From: Bacteroidales bacterium
GTDB taxonomy: Bacteria; Bacteroidota; Bacteroidia; Bacteroidales; UBA3824
DNA: 37,581 bases
Reading direction: 5' to 3'
NCBI GenBank assembly: GCA_024413595.1
Contig: JAKSUC010000031.1
Coordinates: 1 to 37,581, forward strand
Part shown: piece by piece, positions 7,929 through 16,485 of the stretch
How positions within the stretch are numbered: position 1 is the stretch's first letter
How the letters are laid out: each line of letters opens with the position of its first letter
Notes under the pieces: model-generated
What the model was told of the DNA's origin: nothing
Seen by the model: only the letters and a program-made list of their open reading frames with translations
Databases searched by the model: none
Translations under genes and position numbers: made by a program

Positions 7929-8495
7929 TTATTTGTTTTTAATTTTATTACCCTCACAAAAAGCATCACCAACAATATTACCTAAACCAATATATTTATG
8001 GTTAAAAGAGTCGTAAATAATTGGTTTTAATTTAGAAGGATCCACTTTACCTTTTTCATTTAAAACACTTTCGTCGGCAGAAACATTTATAATTTCGCCT
8101 AAAAGCTGACAAGTATCAGAATTATAACTTATAACCTTACATTCCAAAGCCATAGGTAATTCTTGAATTAAAGGCGCATTTACAAATTCGCTTTTAATTT
8201 CATGAAAACCAGCACGTTGAAATTTATCATGAACGTCGTTACCAGAAACAATTCCAACATAGTCACATTCAGCAACATACATTTCAGTAGCCATACTGAC
8301 AGTGAAAGCACCAGACTTTAAAAGATTTTTAACAGTTTTATGCTCAGGACTTAAACAAATATTTATAAGTTTATCGTCAGCTATGCCACCCCAAGCAGCG
8401 TTCATTGCGTCAGGATTTCCATTTTCATCGTAAGTAGCTATAATAAAAACAGGTTCTGGATAACAACAAGGTTTAGCACCAAAATTTTTTCTCAT
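7929..8495 (-). CDS. Flavin reductase family protein (FMN-binding split barrel)
   Basis: 188 residues. The N-terminal half matches the flavin-reductase-like split barrel: P-V-F-I-I-A-T-Y-D-E-N-G-N-P-D-A-M-N-A-A-W-G near residues 15-36, then I-C-L-S-P-E-H-K-T-V-K-N near 46-57 and F-T-V-S-M-A near 64-69. Such proteins bind FMN and reduce flavin or small electrophiles with NAD(P)H. The substrate cannot be told. It is the first gene of a two-gene minus-strand unit with the downstream hypothetical protein, and it is divergent from the SPFH gene. Confidence 0.88.
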   Translation of the reverse strand: MRKNFGAKPCCYPEPVFIIATYDENGNPDAMNAAWGGIADDKLINICLSPEHKTVKNLLKSGAFTVSMATEMYVAECDYVGIVSGNDVHDKFQRAGFHEIKSEFVNAPLIQELPMALECKVISYNSDTCQLLGEIINVSADESVLNEKGKVDPSKLKPIIYDSFNHKYIGLGNIVGDAFCEGNKIKNK

Positions 8496-8558
8496 AATTA
8501 TGAATTTTTAAGTTTTTTACAAAATTAAAAATATTTTTTCAGAATTTTTATCGAAATG

Positions 8559-8566
8559 CAAATATA
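8559..8566 (-). promoter_or_regulatory. Putative -7 box of the flavin reductase unit
   Basis: Reads TATATTTG on the minus strand, a full TAnnTTTG match 63 bases upstream of the start. A second match, TAATTTTG at 8520-8527, lies closer; either could be used. Confidence 0.45.
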
Positions 8567-8591
8567 AAAATATATAAATCAAAAAAAATTG

Positions 8592-8599
8592 TTATCTTG
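8592..8599 (+). promoter_or_regulatory. Putative -7 box of the SPFH gene
   Basis: TTATCTTG, a near match to TAnnTTTG, about 27 bases before the start codon at 8626. Confidence 0.4.
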
Positions 8600-8625
8600 C
8601 AGAACAAATTAAAAAATAAATTATC

Positions 8626-9468
8626 ATGGAAAAAAAGAAATTTAGATTAATTTTATTGATTCCCCTATTTTTTTTGATACTATGTTTTAAATGCTGTACA
8701 GTAATCGACAGTGGAGAAATAGGAATTGAATTTCATAAATGGTCATCAAACGAAGAAGATTACGGAGGAGTAGAAGGAACTTGTAAAGGTTGGGTATTTT
8801 ATAATCCATTCACTACTAGTATTTTTACCTATCCGACTTATATTCAACGTAAAAATTATGACGCATTTAATGTAAACGCCAAAGACGCTTCAGTATTTCA
8901 AATGGATCCAACAATAGCATACAAAATTGATCCAAACAAAGCTTGCGAAATATTTGTAAAATATCGTAAAGATATTAAAGAATTGGAAGATGGATACATA
9001 AGAACATGTATTTATGAAGCTTACAGAACATGTGCAAATAATTATTCATCAGATTCATTAATGTCAAGTAGAGCAAGTTTTGAAAGTGAAGTTCGCGCAC
9101 GCCTTGAAAAAAGTTTAATGGCAGAAGGATTTATTGTAACCGAGTTTACATCCCAAATCACACCACCACAATCACTTGCACAAATGATTAATGAAAAAAA
9201 TATGGCTGTTCAAAGTTCATTAAAAGCAGAAAATAAAGTAAAAGAAGCAGAAGCAAATGCAAAAATCAAGATTGCAGAAGCAAAAGGAGAAGCAGAAGCA
9301 ATGAAAGTTAAAGCTGACGCAGAAGCATATTACAACCGTACAATATCAGCATCATTAAGTCAACAAATAGTTCAAGAAGATTGGATTGAAAAATGGGATG
9401 GACATGTTCCAACATTTGTTGGAGGTGGCAACACCATGTTTGATATGTCAAAATTTGCAATAAAATAA
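8626..9468 (+). CDS. SPFH/band-7 (prohibitin-like) membrane protein
   Basis: 280 residues. One N-terminal membrane segment (about 7-25) includes a Cys-rich stretch C-F-K-C-C. The SPFH/band-7 domain follows (about 26-185), with V-I-D-S-G-E-I-G-I near the start. An Ala/Glu/Lys-rich helix (about 190-235, repeated A-E-A and E-A-K units) is typical of prohibitin and stomatin proteins, which form membrane rings or scaffolds and often modulate proteases. A prohibitin-like assembly is the natural reading, but the partner is unknown because no NfeD or protease gene is adjacent. The gene stands alone and ends at a strong terminator shared with the WYL regulator gene. Confidence 0.88.
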   Translation: MEKKKFRLILLIPLFFLILCFKCCTVIDSGEIGIEFHKWSSNEEDYGGVEGTCKGWVFYNPFTTSIFTYPTYIQRKNYDAFNVNAKDASVFQMDPTIAYKIDPNKACEIFVKYRKDIKELEDGYIRTCIYEAYRTCANNYSSDSLMSSRASFESEVRARLEKSLMAEGFIVTEFTSQITPPQSLAQMINEKNMAVQSSLKAENKVKEAEANAKIKIAEAKGEAEAMKVKADAEAYYNRTISASLSQQIVQEDWIEKWDGHVPTFVGGGNTMFDMSKFAIK

Positions 9469-9490
9469 ACCAACAAATCAAAATAAAATC

Positions 9491-9520
9491 AATCCCTGAA
9501 ATTATTTTCAGGGATTTTTT
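9491..9520. terminator. Bidirectional intrinsic terminator
   Basis: Perfect 11-bp stem AATCCCTGAAA / TTTCAGGGATT with a TTAT loop, followed by a T run. It separates the converging SPFH (+) and WYL regulator (-) genes and touches the stop codon of the latter. Confidence 0.92.
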
Positions 9521-10457
9521 ATTTTAAATACCAATCAGACGTGTTTTTAATAAGCGTTTTAATATGGTCATTAAGTTCTTTAGGTTGAATATTTTGAGCT
9601 AAACAACCAGAATTTAAAATCATAACAGCAATAGCAAATATATCTTTTGAAGCAAAATACATTTTATATCCGTTTTCAATTTTTTCTTCACAAACAAAAC
9701 CATAATAATTTTTATAATTATCTAAAAATTTATGACGATTTTCAGATACAACAAAACTAATATTCGGCTCAATATCTTTAGGTTTATGTAATTTCATAAA
9801 TTCATCAAGCGACAAAATATCCTCTTTTTGACATAAATTTCCCGTAACTTCTAAATCAATAATTCTATCTAAACGAAAATCTCTATAATCTTTACGTAAA
9901 CGACACCAAGCAAATAAATGCCAATTAGAAAAATAGTTACAAAGTCCAACAGGTTCAACATCACGAATTGTAGGATTTGAATTTGAAAGAGATTTATAAT
10001 TAATTTTTATAACTCTATGTTTAGCAATAGCTTGTTGAATTTCTGTTATAAACAAATTTTTGTCAGATTTAGTACCTAAAACCTCAACGTGTTGTGAAAT
10101 ATTTTCAACAATTTCTTTTTCACTTGGTCTTAAAACGGCTTTTATTTTGAAAAGAGCATTTTGAAAATCACGTTTAAGATTAGAGTCAGAATTTTCAGCT
10201 AATAATTTAGCGCCAAAAATCAACGCAGAAGCCTCGTTGGCAGTTAAAGCGATAGGCGGAAGAGTATAATTATCATTGATAAAATATCCAATTCCAGCTT
10301 CGGCACCAATAGGAATACCAGCTTCTTCTAATGCTTTAATATCACGATAAATAGTACGAAGAGAGAGTTGAAAACGCTCAGCAAGTTCTTGAGCAGTAAC
10401 AACTTTCTTACTCTGCAAATGAGTTAAAATTGCTTGTAAACGGTCAGTACGATTCAT
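9519..10457 (-). CDS. YafY-type transcriptional regulator (HTH-11 plus WYL domain)
   Basis: 312 residues. The N-terminus M-N-R-T-D-R-L and the winged helix (1-60, with A-Q-E-L-A-E-R-F-Q-L-S-x-R-T-I-Y-R-D-I) are classic YafY. A WYL domain follows (about 145-210), with W-H-L-F-A-W-C-R-L-R in the signature position, then a C-terminal extension. WYL regulators sense a ligand, sometimes nucleic acid or nucleotides, and act as repressors or activators. The GyrI-like gene lies directly upstream on the same strand, a pairing that suggests a small-molecule response. The -7 box ends only 4 bases before the ATG, so the mRNA may be leaderless, and a perfect palindrome sits at the promoter, a plausible autoregulatory operator. 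Confidence 0.92.
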   Translation of the reverse strand: MNRTDRLQAILTHLQSKKVVTAQELAERFQLSLRTIYRDIKALEEAGIPIGAEAGIGYFINDNYTLPPIALTANEASALIFGAKLLAENSDSNLKRDFQNALFKIKAVLRPSEKEIVENISQHVEVLGTKSDKNLFITEIQQAIAKHRVIKINYKSLSNSNPTIRDVEPVGLCNYFSNWHLFAWCRLRKDYRDFRLDRIIDLEVTGNLCQKEDILSLDEFMKLHKPKDIEPNISFVVSENRHKFLDNYKNYYGFVCEEKIENGYKMYFASKDIFAIAVMILNSGCLAQNIQPKELNDHIKTLIKNTSDWYLK

Positions 10458-10461
10458 GTAG

Positions 10462-10469
10462 CAAATATA
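10462..10469 (-). promoter_or_regulatory. -7 box of the WYL regulator gene, directly before its ATG
   Basis: TATATTTG on the minus strand, then four bases, then the ATG. Transcription would begin at or next to the start codon, giving a leaderless mRNA. No -33 TTTG is present; that space is taken by the palindrome at 10475-10495. Confidence 0.6.
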
Positions 10470-10495
10470 AAAAAAGCGCAGAAATTTTCTGCGCT
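10467..10495 (-). terminator. Terminator of the GyrI-like gene, also a 21-bp palindrome
   Basis: AGCGCAGAAA-T-TTTCTGCGCT is a perfect inverted repeat (10475-10495). On the minus strand it is followed by a T run (10467-10474) that merges into the -7 box of the WYL gene. It fits an intrinsic terminator, and its position just upstream of the promoter also fits an operator. Confidence 0.8.
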
Positions 10496-10519
10496 AAATC
10501 ATCATCCAATCTAATATTT

Positions 10520-10978
10520 TTAAATAATACCTATTTGAATTTCAGTAATACAATTTGATTGGTCTTCAAAATCACAACGAATATAAACTTCTCTTGAAAT
10601 TAAATTGTATTTCAGATTGTTAGCAAAACAATATTTCATCATTTCGCAATAAACTGGTCCTATTTCAGACCAAGGACCTTCATGAAGTTTTGATAAACAT
10701 TTAAATTCAGGCACTTGGACAATTTCAAAATTTTCAGATTTAGAACCATTTCCTTCACCTTGAATAGGTAATAAAATTTCAAGAGTAAATTCAGTATCAG
10801 GTTTACCATCAGCTCCAAAATATTGCCAAACTTGAGATTCACAAGTTTGAAAACCTAATTTTTGAGCTTCAATATATAGTTCATTAGGTTTTTGACCTGT
10901 ATATTTATCAAGGTCTTTTAAAGTTGCTTTTGTTGTGAATTTCAATGCTTTGAAAGATTTTACTGTACGTGTTCTCAT
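10520..10978 (-). CDS. GyrI-like small-molecule-binding domain protein
   Basis: 152 residues, cytoplasmic, a single GyrI-like/AraC effector-binding domain (SOUL/SHS2-like fold). Supporting stretches are V-W-Q-Y-F-G-A-D-G-K-P near residues 50-60, F-T-L-E-I-L-L-P-I and the C-terminal E-I-Q-I-G-I. Such domains bind hydrophobic or cationic small molecules, and some hydrolyse or sequester toxic compounds. The gene lies upstream of the WYL regulator on the same strand, separated by a hairpin terminator, so the two may be partly co-transcribed. A TGACA-N6-TGTCA inverted repeat lies at its promoter. The ligand is unknown. Confidence 0.82.
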   Translation of the reverse strand: MRTRTVKSFKALKFTTKATLKDLDKYTGQKPNELYIEAQKLGFQTCESQVWQYFGADGKPDTEFTLEILLPIQGEGNGSKSENFEIVQVPEFKCLSKLHEGPWSEIGPVYCEMMKYCFANNLKYNLISREVYIRCDFEDQSNCITEIQIGII

Positions 10979-11022
10979 TTTTTATAAAATTTATTATTAA
11001 TACTTTTTTTATTTTGACGATG

Positions 11023-11057
11023 CAAAATTATAATAGGCAAGTGACAACATTATGTCA
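11023..11057 (-). promoter_or_regulatory. Promoter and inverted repeat of the GyrI-like gene
   Basis: TAATTTTG on the minus strand (11023-11030) is the -7 box. Upstream, TGACA-N6-TGTCA (11042-11057) is an inverted repeat with 5-bp arms that covers the expected -33 region, so it could be a regulator site. Confidence 0.45.
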
Positions 11058-11094
11058 GTAGGATTTCAAAAAAATGAGAAATTTAATTATAAAC

Positions 11095-11126
11095 AAAAAA
11101 AGACTGCTAATGCAGTCTTTTTTTTA
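11095..11126. terminator. Intrinsic terminator of the secreted gene pair
   Basis: AGACTGC-TAAT-GCAGTCT stem extended by A and T runs on both sides. It lies just downstream of the stop of the 253-residue secreted protein (minus strand). It could work in both directions, but no plus-strand gene enters it. Confidence 0.85.
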
Positions 11127-11142
11127 TTGAAATTATTAGAGT

Positions 11143-11904
11143 TTATTCACATTTACCATTAACATAGTCATCTAAAACATTTAGATTTCTATTTAACTTA
11201 TCAACTCCAGTTCCCAAAAGTTTATCTAAGTCTAAAGCTCCATCAGCTGAATCACCTTTATCTCCAGTAGCCATCTTTATTCCCATTAAATCGAAATTCT
11301 GTTCAGCAGTTCTAATTTCATCATATTCTTTATTATCTAATTTACTTAAAATAGCTGAACAATTTGAAAAATCTTTTTTGGGATTAATTTGATCAACATA
11401 TTTAGCTTTATCAGAACCATTAATAAAAACTACAAAACTAGCAAGACCAAAAGGTGTAGTAGCATTTCCTACATTAGATGTAGCGGAAAATACACTATAA
11501 AAAGTAGCATTATCACGTTTCTTTTGAACAAGTAAAAATAATGTTTTAGGTATTGGATTTAAATCTAAACTAATTTTACGAGACTCAAAAACTAAATCTT
11601 GATATGTAAAACTTTCACAATCTTTTGCTGTATATTTTACTTTATCTTTACCTTTAATTTTTTCTACAGTTTCAAAAGTAGTTTTATCAATAAATATAAA
11701 AGATTCTTGTAAATCTGTAATACATGGAAGTTCTTTTCCATCACTAGAAATCATACGAGGCATACTAATATATCCTTCTTTTGTTTCTCCATTAACAGTA
11801 ACAGTTCCTTTTACAACTTTTTGTTCTTTCATTCTACTTTCAAATTGACCAAAAGAGTAATTTGAAAATAAAGCAAGACAGATTAATAAAAAAAAATTTT
11901 TCAT
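11143..11904 (-). CDS. Secreted protein of unknown function
   Basis: 253 residues. The signal peptide is residues 1-19 (cleavage near Y-S-F-G-Q), so it is exported. The mature part is predicted to be mainly beta in the first half (V-V-K-G-T-V-T-V-N-G-E-T-K-E-G-Y-I), like a small sandwich fold, and acidic with an amphipathic end in the last 60 residues. No catalytic motif or family is recognised. It follows the 338-residue secreted protein by 33 bases on the same strand and ends at a strong terminator, so the two probably form one operon. Confidence 0.7.
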   Translation of the reverse strand: MKNFFLLICLALFSNYSFGQFESRMKEQKVVKGTVTVNGETKEGYISMPRMISSDGKELPCITDLQESFIFIDKTTFETVEKIKGKDKVKYTAKDCESFTYQDLVFESRKISLDLNPIPKTLFLLVQKKRDNATFYSVFSATSNVGNATTPFGLASFVVFINGSDKAKYVDQINPKKDFSNCSAILSKLDNKEYDEIRTAEQNFDLMGIKMATGDKGDSADGALDLDKLLGTGVDKLNRNLNVLDDYVNGKCE

Positions 11905-11937
11905 AATTTATAATATTTATACATTATATTACTAAAA

Positions 11938-12954
11938 TTATAATTCAAAATGACGAGAAGAAATATTATGTTTTTGTAAATCAGCTTTAATTTTATCAAT
12001 TTTTGAAATTAATTTACTTCCATCTTTTTCTTCATAATCTTTTAGAAGTGTTTCACAATATTGTTTAGAAGTATCAAAATCTTCAATTAAGAAATATAAA
12101 TTTGCTAAATTTTCGATAAGAGCAACTTTAGTTTTCTTTTGCTTTTTGTCAGAAGCATCTAATGAAGATTCAATTGATTTAAATTGATCAATATATGGCT
12201 GAATTTGAGAAGCTACTGTTTTAATATCGCAACTTGCATTGCATTTTGAAATAATTTCTTTAAGTTGAATAATAGCTTTTTGTTGGTCAGCATAATGTTC
12301 AGATTTTTTACTATCTAAAAATTCTAGTCTAATATTTTCATTAATTTCATAATAAGCATATTTATTTGCTAATGTTGTATTAATAGTAGAGATAATATTA
12401 TTTACTTCAGAAACAATTAATTTATCTTTAATAATATCTTTGTTGTTGCTAATATATTCTTTTGCATCATTATAAGATTTTGATTCTTTATCAGAGATAT
12501 ATTCTTTTTTGTTAGCATCTCCAACAACACATTGGTCAAGATTACTATTCAAAGAACCTTTATAAGGTATGTGATAAATCAATTTTCCTGCGTAAATTTT
12601 TACAACTTTAGCACTTTCACCTGAACCTTCTTTAACTTCTTTGTAAACAACATCTTGTTCATCAATGGTTAAATAATCTATATTTAGATTAATTTTAATA
12701 AAAGCACTTTCTTCATTATCTGCAATTTTCCAACCTGGAATACGAATCTGATCACAAATTTCGTCAGCAGATTTTAGATTTGTTACTTGTGGAACAGATT
12801 CTACTGTTACAAAATAAGTTCTGTTTTCTTGTGGAACATAAAAATTAGGCATATATCTTACACCATAATTCATTACTCTTGTACAAGTTCCATATTGCGC
12901 ATAAATAGAAATGTTTATGAGCAAAGCCAATAAAAATAATGTTACTTTTTTCAT
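11938..12954 (-). CDS. Secreted protein of unknown function with helical C-terminus
   Basis: 338 residues. The signal peptide is residues 1-20 (cleavage near I-Y-A-Q). Residues 20-170 are mixed and include several Cys (C-T-R, E-I-C-D-Q, D-Q-C). Residues 170-330 are strongly helical and Lys/Glu-rich, and the last part (L-A-N-L-Y-F-L-I-E-D-F-D-T-S-K-Q-Y-C) resembles a single tetratricopeptide-like hairpin. No family is recognised. It is the first gene of a two-gene secreted unit, divergent from thrH. A TTTCTTTG box at 12984-12991 (one mismatch to TAnnTTTG) may be its promoter. Confidence 0.7.
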   Translation of the reverse strand: MKKVTLFLLALLINISIYAQYGTCTRVMNYGVRYMPNFYVPQENRTYFVTVESVPQVTNLKSADEICDQIRIPGWKIADNEESAFIKINLNIDYLTIDEQDVVYKEVKEGSGESAKVVKIYAGKLIYHIPYKGSLNSNLDQCVVGDANKKEYISDKESKSYNDAKEYISNNKDIIKDKLIVSEVNNIISTINTTLANKYAYYEINENIRLEFLDSKKSEHYADQQKAIIQLKEIISKCNASCDIKTVASQIQPYIDQFKSIESSLDASDKKQKKTKVALIENLANLYFLIEDFDTSKQYCETLLKDYEEKDGSKLISKIDKIKADLQKHNISSRHFEL

Positions 12955-13086
12955 TTTGTTTAAAATAATTTGTAAATTTATCGCAAAGAAAAAAAAAAAA
13001 ATAGGTTAATAAATTTAGATATGTTAATTTATTGTTAATTTTAAAAATCATCTAATAAAATTTAAAATCTATAATATTGTTCGAAA

Positions 13087-13116
13087 TTGTAACACTCAAA
13101 ACATTTATTATCTTTG
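13087..13116 (+). promoter_or_regulatory. Promoter of thrH
   Basis: ATTG at 13086-13089 as the -33 element and TATCTTTG at 13109-13116 as the -7 box, with 19 bases between TTG and the box. This is a good Bacteroidota promoter, about 30 bases before the ATG. Confidence 0.7.
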
Positions 13117-13146
13117 CGACATATTAAAACTTAAAAGATAAAAAAC

Positions 13147-13749
13147 ATGTGGATAGTATGTGCCGACCTTGAAGGTGTTTTTGTTCCAGAAATATGGGTA
13201 AATGTAGCCCTAAAAACAGGAATAGAAGAATTAAAATTAACAACTCGCGACATAAAAGATTATGATCAATTAATGAAATATCGTCTTGAAATTTTAGACA
13301 AACACAATCTAAAACTACAAGATATTCAAGAAGTTATCAATACACTTCAACCATTACCAGGAGCATTAGATTTTATAAGAGAAATTCGCAAAGCAACAAG
13401 ATTTACAATTGTAAGCGACACTTTTGTAGAATTTGCACAACCATTGATGGACAAATTAGAAAATCCATTTTTATTGTGTCACAATCTAGAAACAGATTCA
13501 ACAGGAAGAATTACAAATTATAAACTACGTCAAAGCGATCCTAAAAGGAAAACAGTAGAAGCTTTTAAAAGTTTAAAATATAATGTTTTAGCATTTGGAG
13601 ATAGTTATAATGATGTTACAATGCTAAATGTAGCTGATAAAGGAATTTTATTCTGTCCACCAGATAATGTAAAAGCAGATTATCCTCAATATCCAGTTGT
13701 TACAGATTTAAAAAGCTTAAAAGAAGAAATTTTGAAAGTTGTTTTGTAA
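13147..13749 (+). CDS. thrH: Phosphoserine phosphatase / homoserine phosphotransferase ThrH
   Basis: 200 residues, the usual ThrH length. It is a HAD-superfamily enzyme whose motif I reads D-L-E-G (Asp7, Glu9), with Glu in place of the usual second Asp; this is the mark of ThrH. Further matches are V-P-E-I-W, T-R-D-I-x-D-Y-D, the Ser of I-V-S-D-T-F, L-R-Q-S-D-P-K-R-K, and the metal motif F-G-D-S-Y-N-D. ThrH removes phosphate from phosphoserine and can transfer it to homoserine, linking serine and threonine synthesis. It is a single gene with its own promoter and ends at a long perfect hairpin shared with the MATE gene. Confidence 0.95.
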   Translation: MWIVCADLEGVFVPEIWVNVALKTGIEELKLTTRDIKDYDQLMKYRLEILDKHNLKLQDIQEVINTLQPLPGALDFIREIRKATRFTIVSDTFVEFAQPLMDKLENPFLLCHNLETDSTGRITNYKLRQSDPKRKTVEAFKSLKYNVLAFGDSYNDVTMLNVADKGILFCPPDNVKADYPQYPVVTDLKSLKEEILKVVL

Positions 13750-13760
13750 AATAAACACGA

Positions 13761-13803
13761 AATAAGAATTAAGAATAAAAATTCTTAATTCTTATTTTTT
13801 TTA
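13761..13803. terminator. Bidirectional intrinsic terminator
   Basis: Perfect 16-bp stem AATAAGAATTAAGAAT with an AAAA loop, followed by a long T run. It lies between the converging thrH and MATE genes. Confidence 0.92.
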
Positions 13804-13810
13804 ATTGAAA

Positions 13811-15238
13811 TTAGAGTTTACTACTTTTAATAGTATATTTTAACCAACGCGACGAACGTAATCTAAATAAGAAAAATAAACCTCTCAAAATCAATTCAAT
13901 AGCCATAGCAATCCATACACCTTTTAACCCCAAAAACGAAGCAAGGAAAATAACAAGAGGAATTCTTATAAACCACATAGAAGCTAAATTCATAATGCTT
14001 GGAATAAGACTATCTCCTGCCCCAACAAAAACTCCGTAACTAACAATGGCAACAGCAAACATAGGTTCAGCAAAAGCCTCAATTCTAAGAATTTCAACGC
14101 CAGAAGAAACTATTTCAGCAACAGGTGTCATTATTTCTAATAAAAAAGGACAGAAAAAATACATTAAAGTTGAAAAGATAGTAAGAGTAATTACACCTAA
14201 AATAGTTGTAATATAAGCAAAACTTTTTGCTAAGCAACGTCTTCCTGCACCAACACATTGTCCAATTAAAGTTGTTGCAGCATCAGAAATTCCGTATCCA
14301 GCCATATAACAAAATCCTTCAATAGTAACAGCAAAAGTGTCAGCAGCAATTGCAACATTTCCTAAAGGAGCAACAATTGCAGTAATAGTAATTGCAGCCA
14401 AACTCATAACAGAACGTTCTACTCCAACAGGAAGTCCAATTTTTAATGCACTTAAAACACATTTTTTTGTAGGTTTAAAAGAACCTTTGTCTATTAACAA
14501 ACTGAGTTCTTTTGATTTAAAGATTAAATAACTCATCATCAAGATAGAAACAACAAAATATGCTAAAGCAGTGCCTAAAGCTGCACCTGATACACCTAAT
14601 CCAAATCCTGAAAATTCAATATGAAAAGAAAAAATATCAATAGTATGAGAATTATAAATTAAAAAATAATTAAAAATAACATCTAAAAAACACAACAAAA
14701 TGTTTAAAATACAAGGTATTTTAACATTACCAGAACTTCGTAACATACTAGCACCTAAATAATTAAACTGCAAAAAAATTAAAGAGCAAGAAAAAATAAA
14801 GAAATAAGAAGAAGCATCTTCACAAATATCATCTCCTCCATTTAATAAATGAGGTAAAGGAAAACTAATAACAATAGAACATAAAGTTAATAAAGAACTA
14901 AATATCAAACATGTAGAAATAGATTGACGTAAAACAGAACGAGCAGAAATATAATTGTTTGCACCAATACGATGCGAAACCATAACAGCAAAACCAACTA
15001 CAATAGCTTCTGCTAAACCAGAAATAAGCCAAGTAGAAGTACTAACAAGTCCCACTGCAGCAGAACATTCAGCACCAAGACTACCGACCATACTAGAGTC
15101 AATATAAACCATTATTATGAACGAAAACTGAGCCATTATGGCAGGTAAACTTAACTGCCAAGTCAACTGAATTTTTTGACGTTTGGTTAAATTTCCACCA
15201 TTTCTAATTGCTAATAATGCGAGATTAGATTTTGTCAT
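13811..15238 (-). CDS. MATE family efflux transporter
   Basis: 475 residues, strongly hydrophobic, consistent with the 12 membrane helices of MATE transporters. The N-terminal part has L-P-A-I-M-A-Q-F and Y-I-D-S-S-M-V-G-S-L-G, and the second half has G-L-P-V-G-V-E-R and a matching G-x-G-D pattern in F-V-G-A-G-D-S. MATE proteins export drugs or metabolites with H+ or Na+. The substrate cannot be inferred. It follows the HI0933-type flavoprotein by 17 bases on the same strand, so the two are probably one transcription unit. Confidence 0.92.
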   Translation of the reverse strand: MTKSNLALLAIRNGGNLTKRQKIQLTWQLSLPAIMAQFSFIIMVYIDSSMVGSLGAECSAAVGLVSTSTWLISGLAEAIVVGFAVMVSHRIGANNYISARSVLRQSISTCLIFSSLLTLCSIVISFPLPHLLNGGDDICEDASSYFFIFSCSLIFLQFNYLGASMLRSSGNVKIPCILNILLCFLDVIFNYFLIYNSHTIDIFSFHIEFSGFGLGVSGAALGTALAYFVVSILMMSYLIFKSKELSLLIDKGSFKPTKKCVLSALKIGLPVGVERSVMSLAAITITAIVAPLGNVAIAADTFAVTIEGFCYMAGYGISDAATTLIGQCVGAGRRCLAKSFAYITTILGVITLTIFSTLMYFFCPFLLEIMTPVAEIVSSGVEILRIEAFAEPMFAVAIVSYGVFVGAGDSLIPSIMNLASMWFIRIPLVIFLASFLGLKGVWIAMAIELILRGLFFLFRLRSSRWLKYTIKSSKL

Positions 15239-15255
15239 AAAAGTTTTAATATTCT

Positions 15256-16485
15256 TTAAGAAAATTTAGAAACAATACTTTTAGCAACAACAAAACCTGT
15301 TGTCCATGCTGCTTGAAGATTAAAACCTCCTGTTATTGCATCAATATCAAGAACTTCTCCTGCAAAATAGAGATTTTCTATTTTTTTAGATTCTAAAGTA
15401 TTGGAATTTATGTTAGATAAAGAAATTCCACCACAAGTTACAAATTCTTCTTTATAATGACCACGTCCTTGAATTTTATATGTATCAGATACTAAAGTTG
15501 ATACAAGTTTATTAATTGATTTTTTTGAAATTTCGTCCCAACGTTTTGAATTGTCTATTTCACATTTTAATAAAAAATATTGCCAAAGGCGACTTGTAAT
15601 TTTTGGAGGATGAATAGATAAAACCTGACGTTTAGGATTTTTATGTTGTAAATCTTGAATAATTTTTCTAGTTTCATCTTCATTGATATTCAACCAATTA
15701 ATTATCAAATTAGAAGTATATTTGTTTTCTTTTAAATATTTTGCCGAATAAGACGATAATTTTAAAATAGCAGGACCACTTACCCCCCAATGAGTTATTA
15801 ACAAAGGACCATTTGATTTAAATTTTGTAGAAGCTATTGAACAAGAAACATCTTCTATAACAACACCCATTAAATCATTAAAAGTCTGATTTTTAATTGT
15901 AAAAGTAAACAAACTAGGAACCGTTGGAACAATATTTAAACCTAAATTTTCAAAAATATTTAAAAATTCAGGATTAGCACCTCCTGTTGCAACTAACACA
16001 ATATCAAATTCTTTTTTTGCATTATTATTAAAAGATAATAAAAATTTATTGTCGATTTTTTCAATATTGATTAATTTATGATCAAGTAAAAGATTGATAT
16101 GATACTTATTTATATTATCTAAAAGAGTATCAACAATTTGCATTGCATTTTGAGATTTTGGGAAAACACAATTATCATCTTGAGTCACAAATTCTACGCC
16201 TTCAGATTCAAACCAATTTAATGTATCATTCTGATTAAAAGTGTAAAACAATTTTTTAAGAAGTTTTTCACCACGCGGATAAACTTCTGCAAAATTATTA
16301 ACTTGAGCAAAACTATTTGTAATATTACACCTCCCCCCACCAGTAATGGCAACTTTAGCTAATGGTTTTGAATGAGCTTCAAAAATAGTAACATCGTAAT
16401 TATTAGACATTTTGCACAGATTAACAGCACAAAAACATCCAGATGCACCGGCACCAATAATTGCAACAGTTTGTTTATTCGACAT
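15256..16485 (-). CDS. HI0933/BaiN-type NAD(P)/FAD-dependent oxidoreductase
   Basis: 409 residues from the ATG at 16485; a GTG nine bases earlier also opens the frame, but the ATG places the FAD motif at the normal spot. V-A-I-I-G-A-G-A-S-G is the Rossmann FAD-binding motif. G-G-G-R-C-N-I-T-N near residue 47-55 and the C-terminal V-T-C-G-G-I and A-G-E-V-L-D-I-D-A-I-T-G-G-F-N-L-Q-A-A are signatures of the HI0933 family. The exact reaction of most members is unknown, and some reduce bile-acid or unsaturated intermediates. It precedes the MATE gene and is divergent from metA. Confidence 0.92.
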   Translation of the reverse strand: MSNKQTVAIIGAGASGCFCAVNLCKMSNNYDVTIFEAHSKPLAKVAITGGGRCNITNSFAQVNNFAEVYPRGEKLLKKLFYTFNQNDTLNWFESEGVEFVTQDDNCVFPKSQNAMQIVDTLLDNINKYHINLLLDHKLINIEKIDNKFLLSFNNNAKKEFDIVLVATGGANPEFLNIFENLGLNIVPTVPSLFTFTIKNQTFNDLMGVVIEDVSCSIASTKFKSNGPLLITHWGVSGPAILKLSSYSAKYLKENKYTSNLIINWLNINEDETRKIIQDLQHKNPKRQVLSIHPPKITSRLWQYFLLKCEIDNSKRWDEISKKSINKLVSTLVSDTYKIQGRGHYKEEFVTCGGISLSNINSNTLESKKIENLYFAGEVLDIDAITGGFNLQAAWTTGFVVAKSIVSKFS

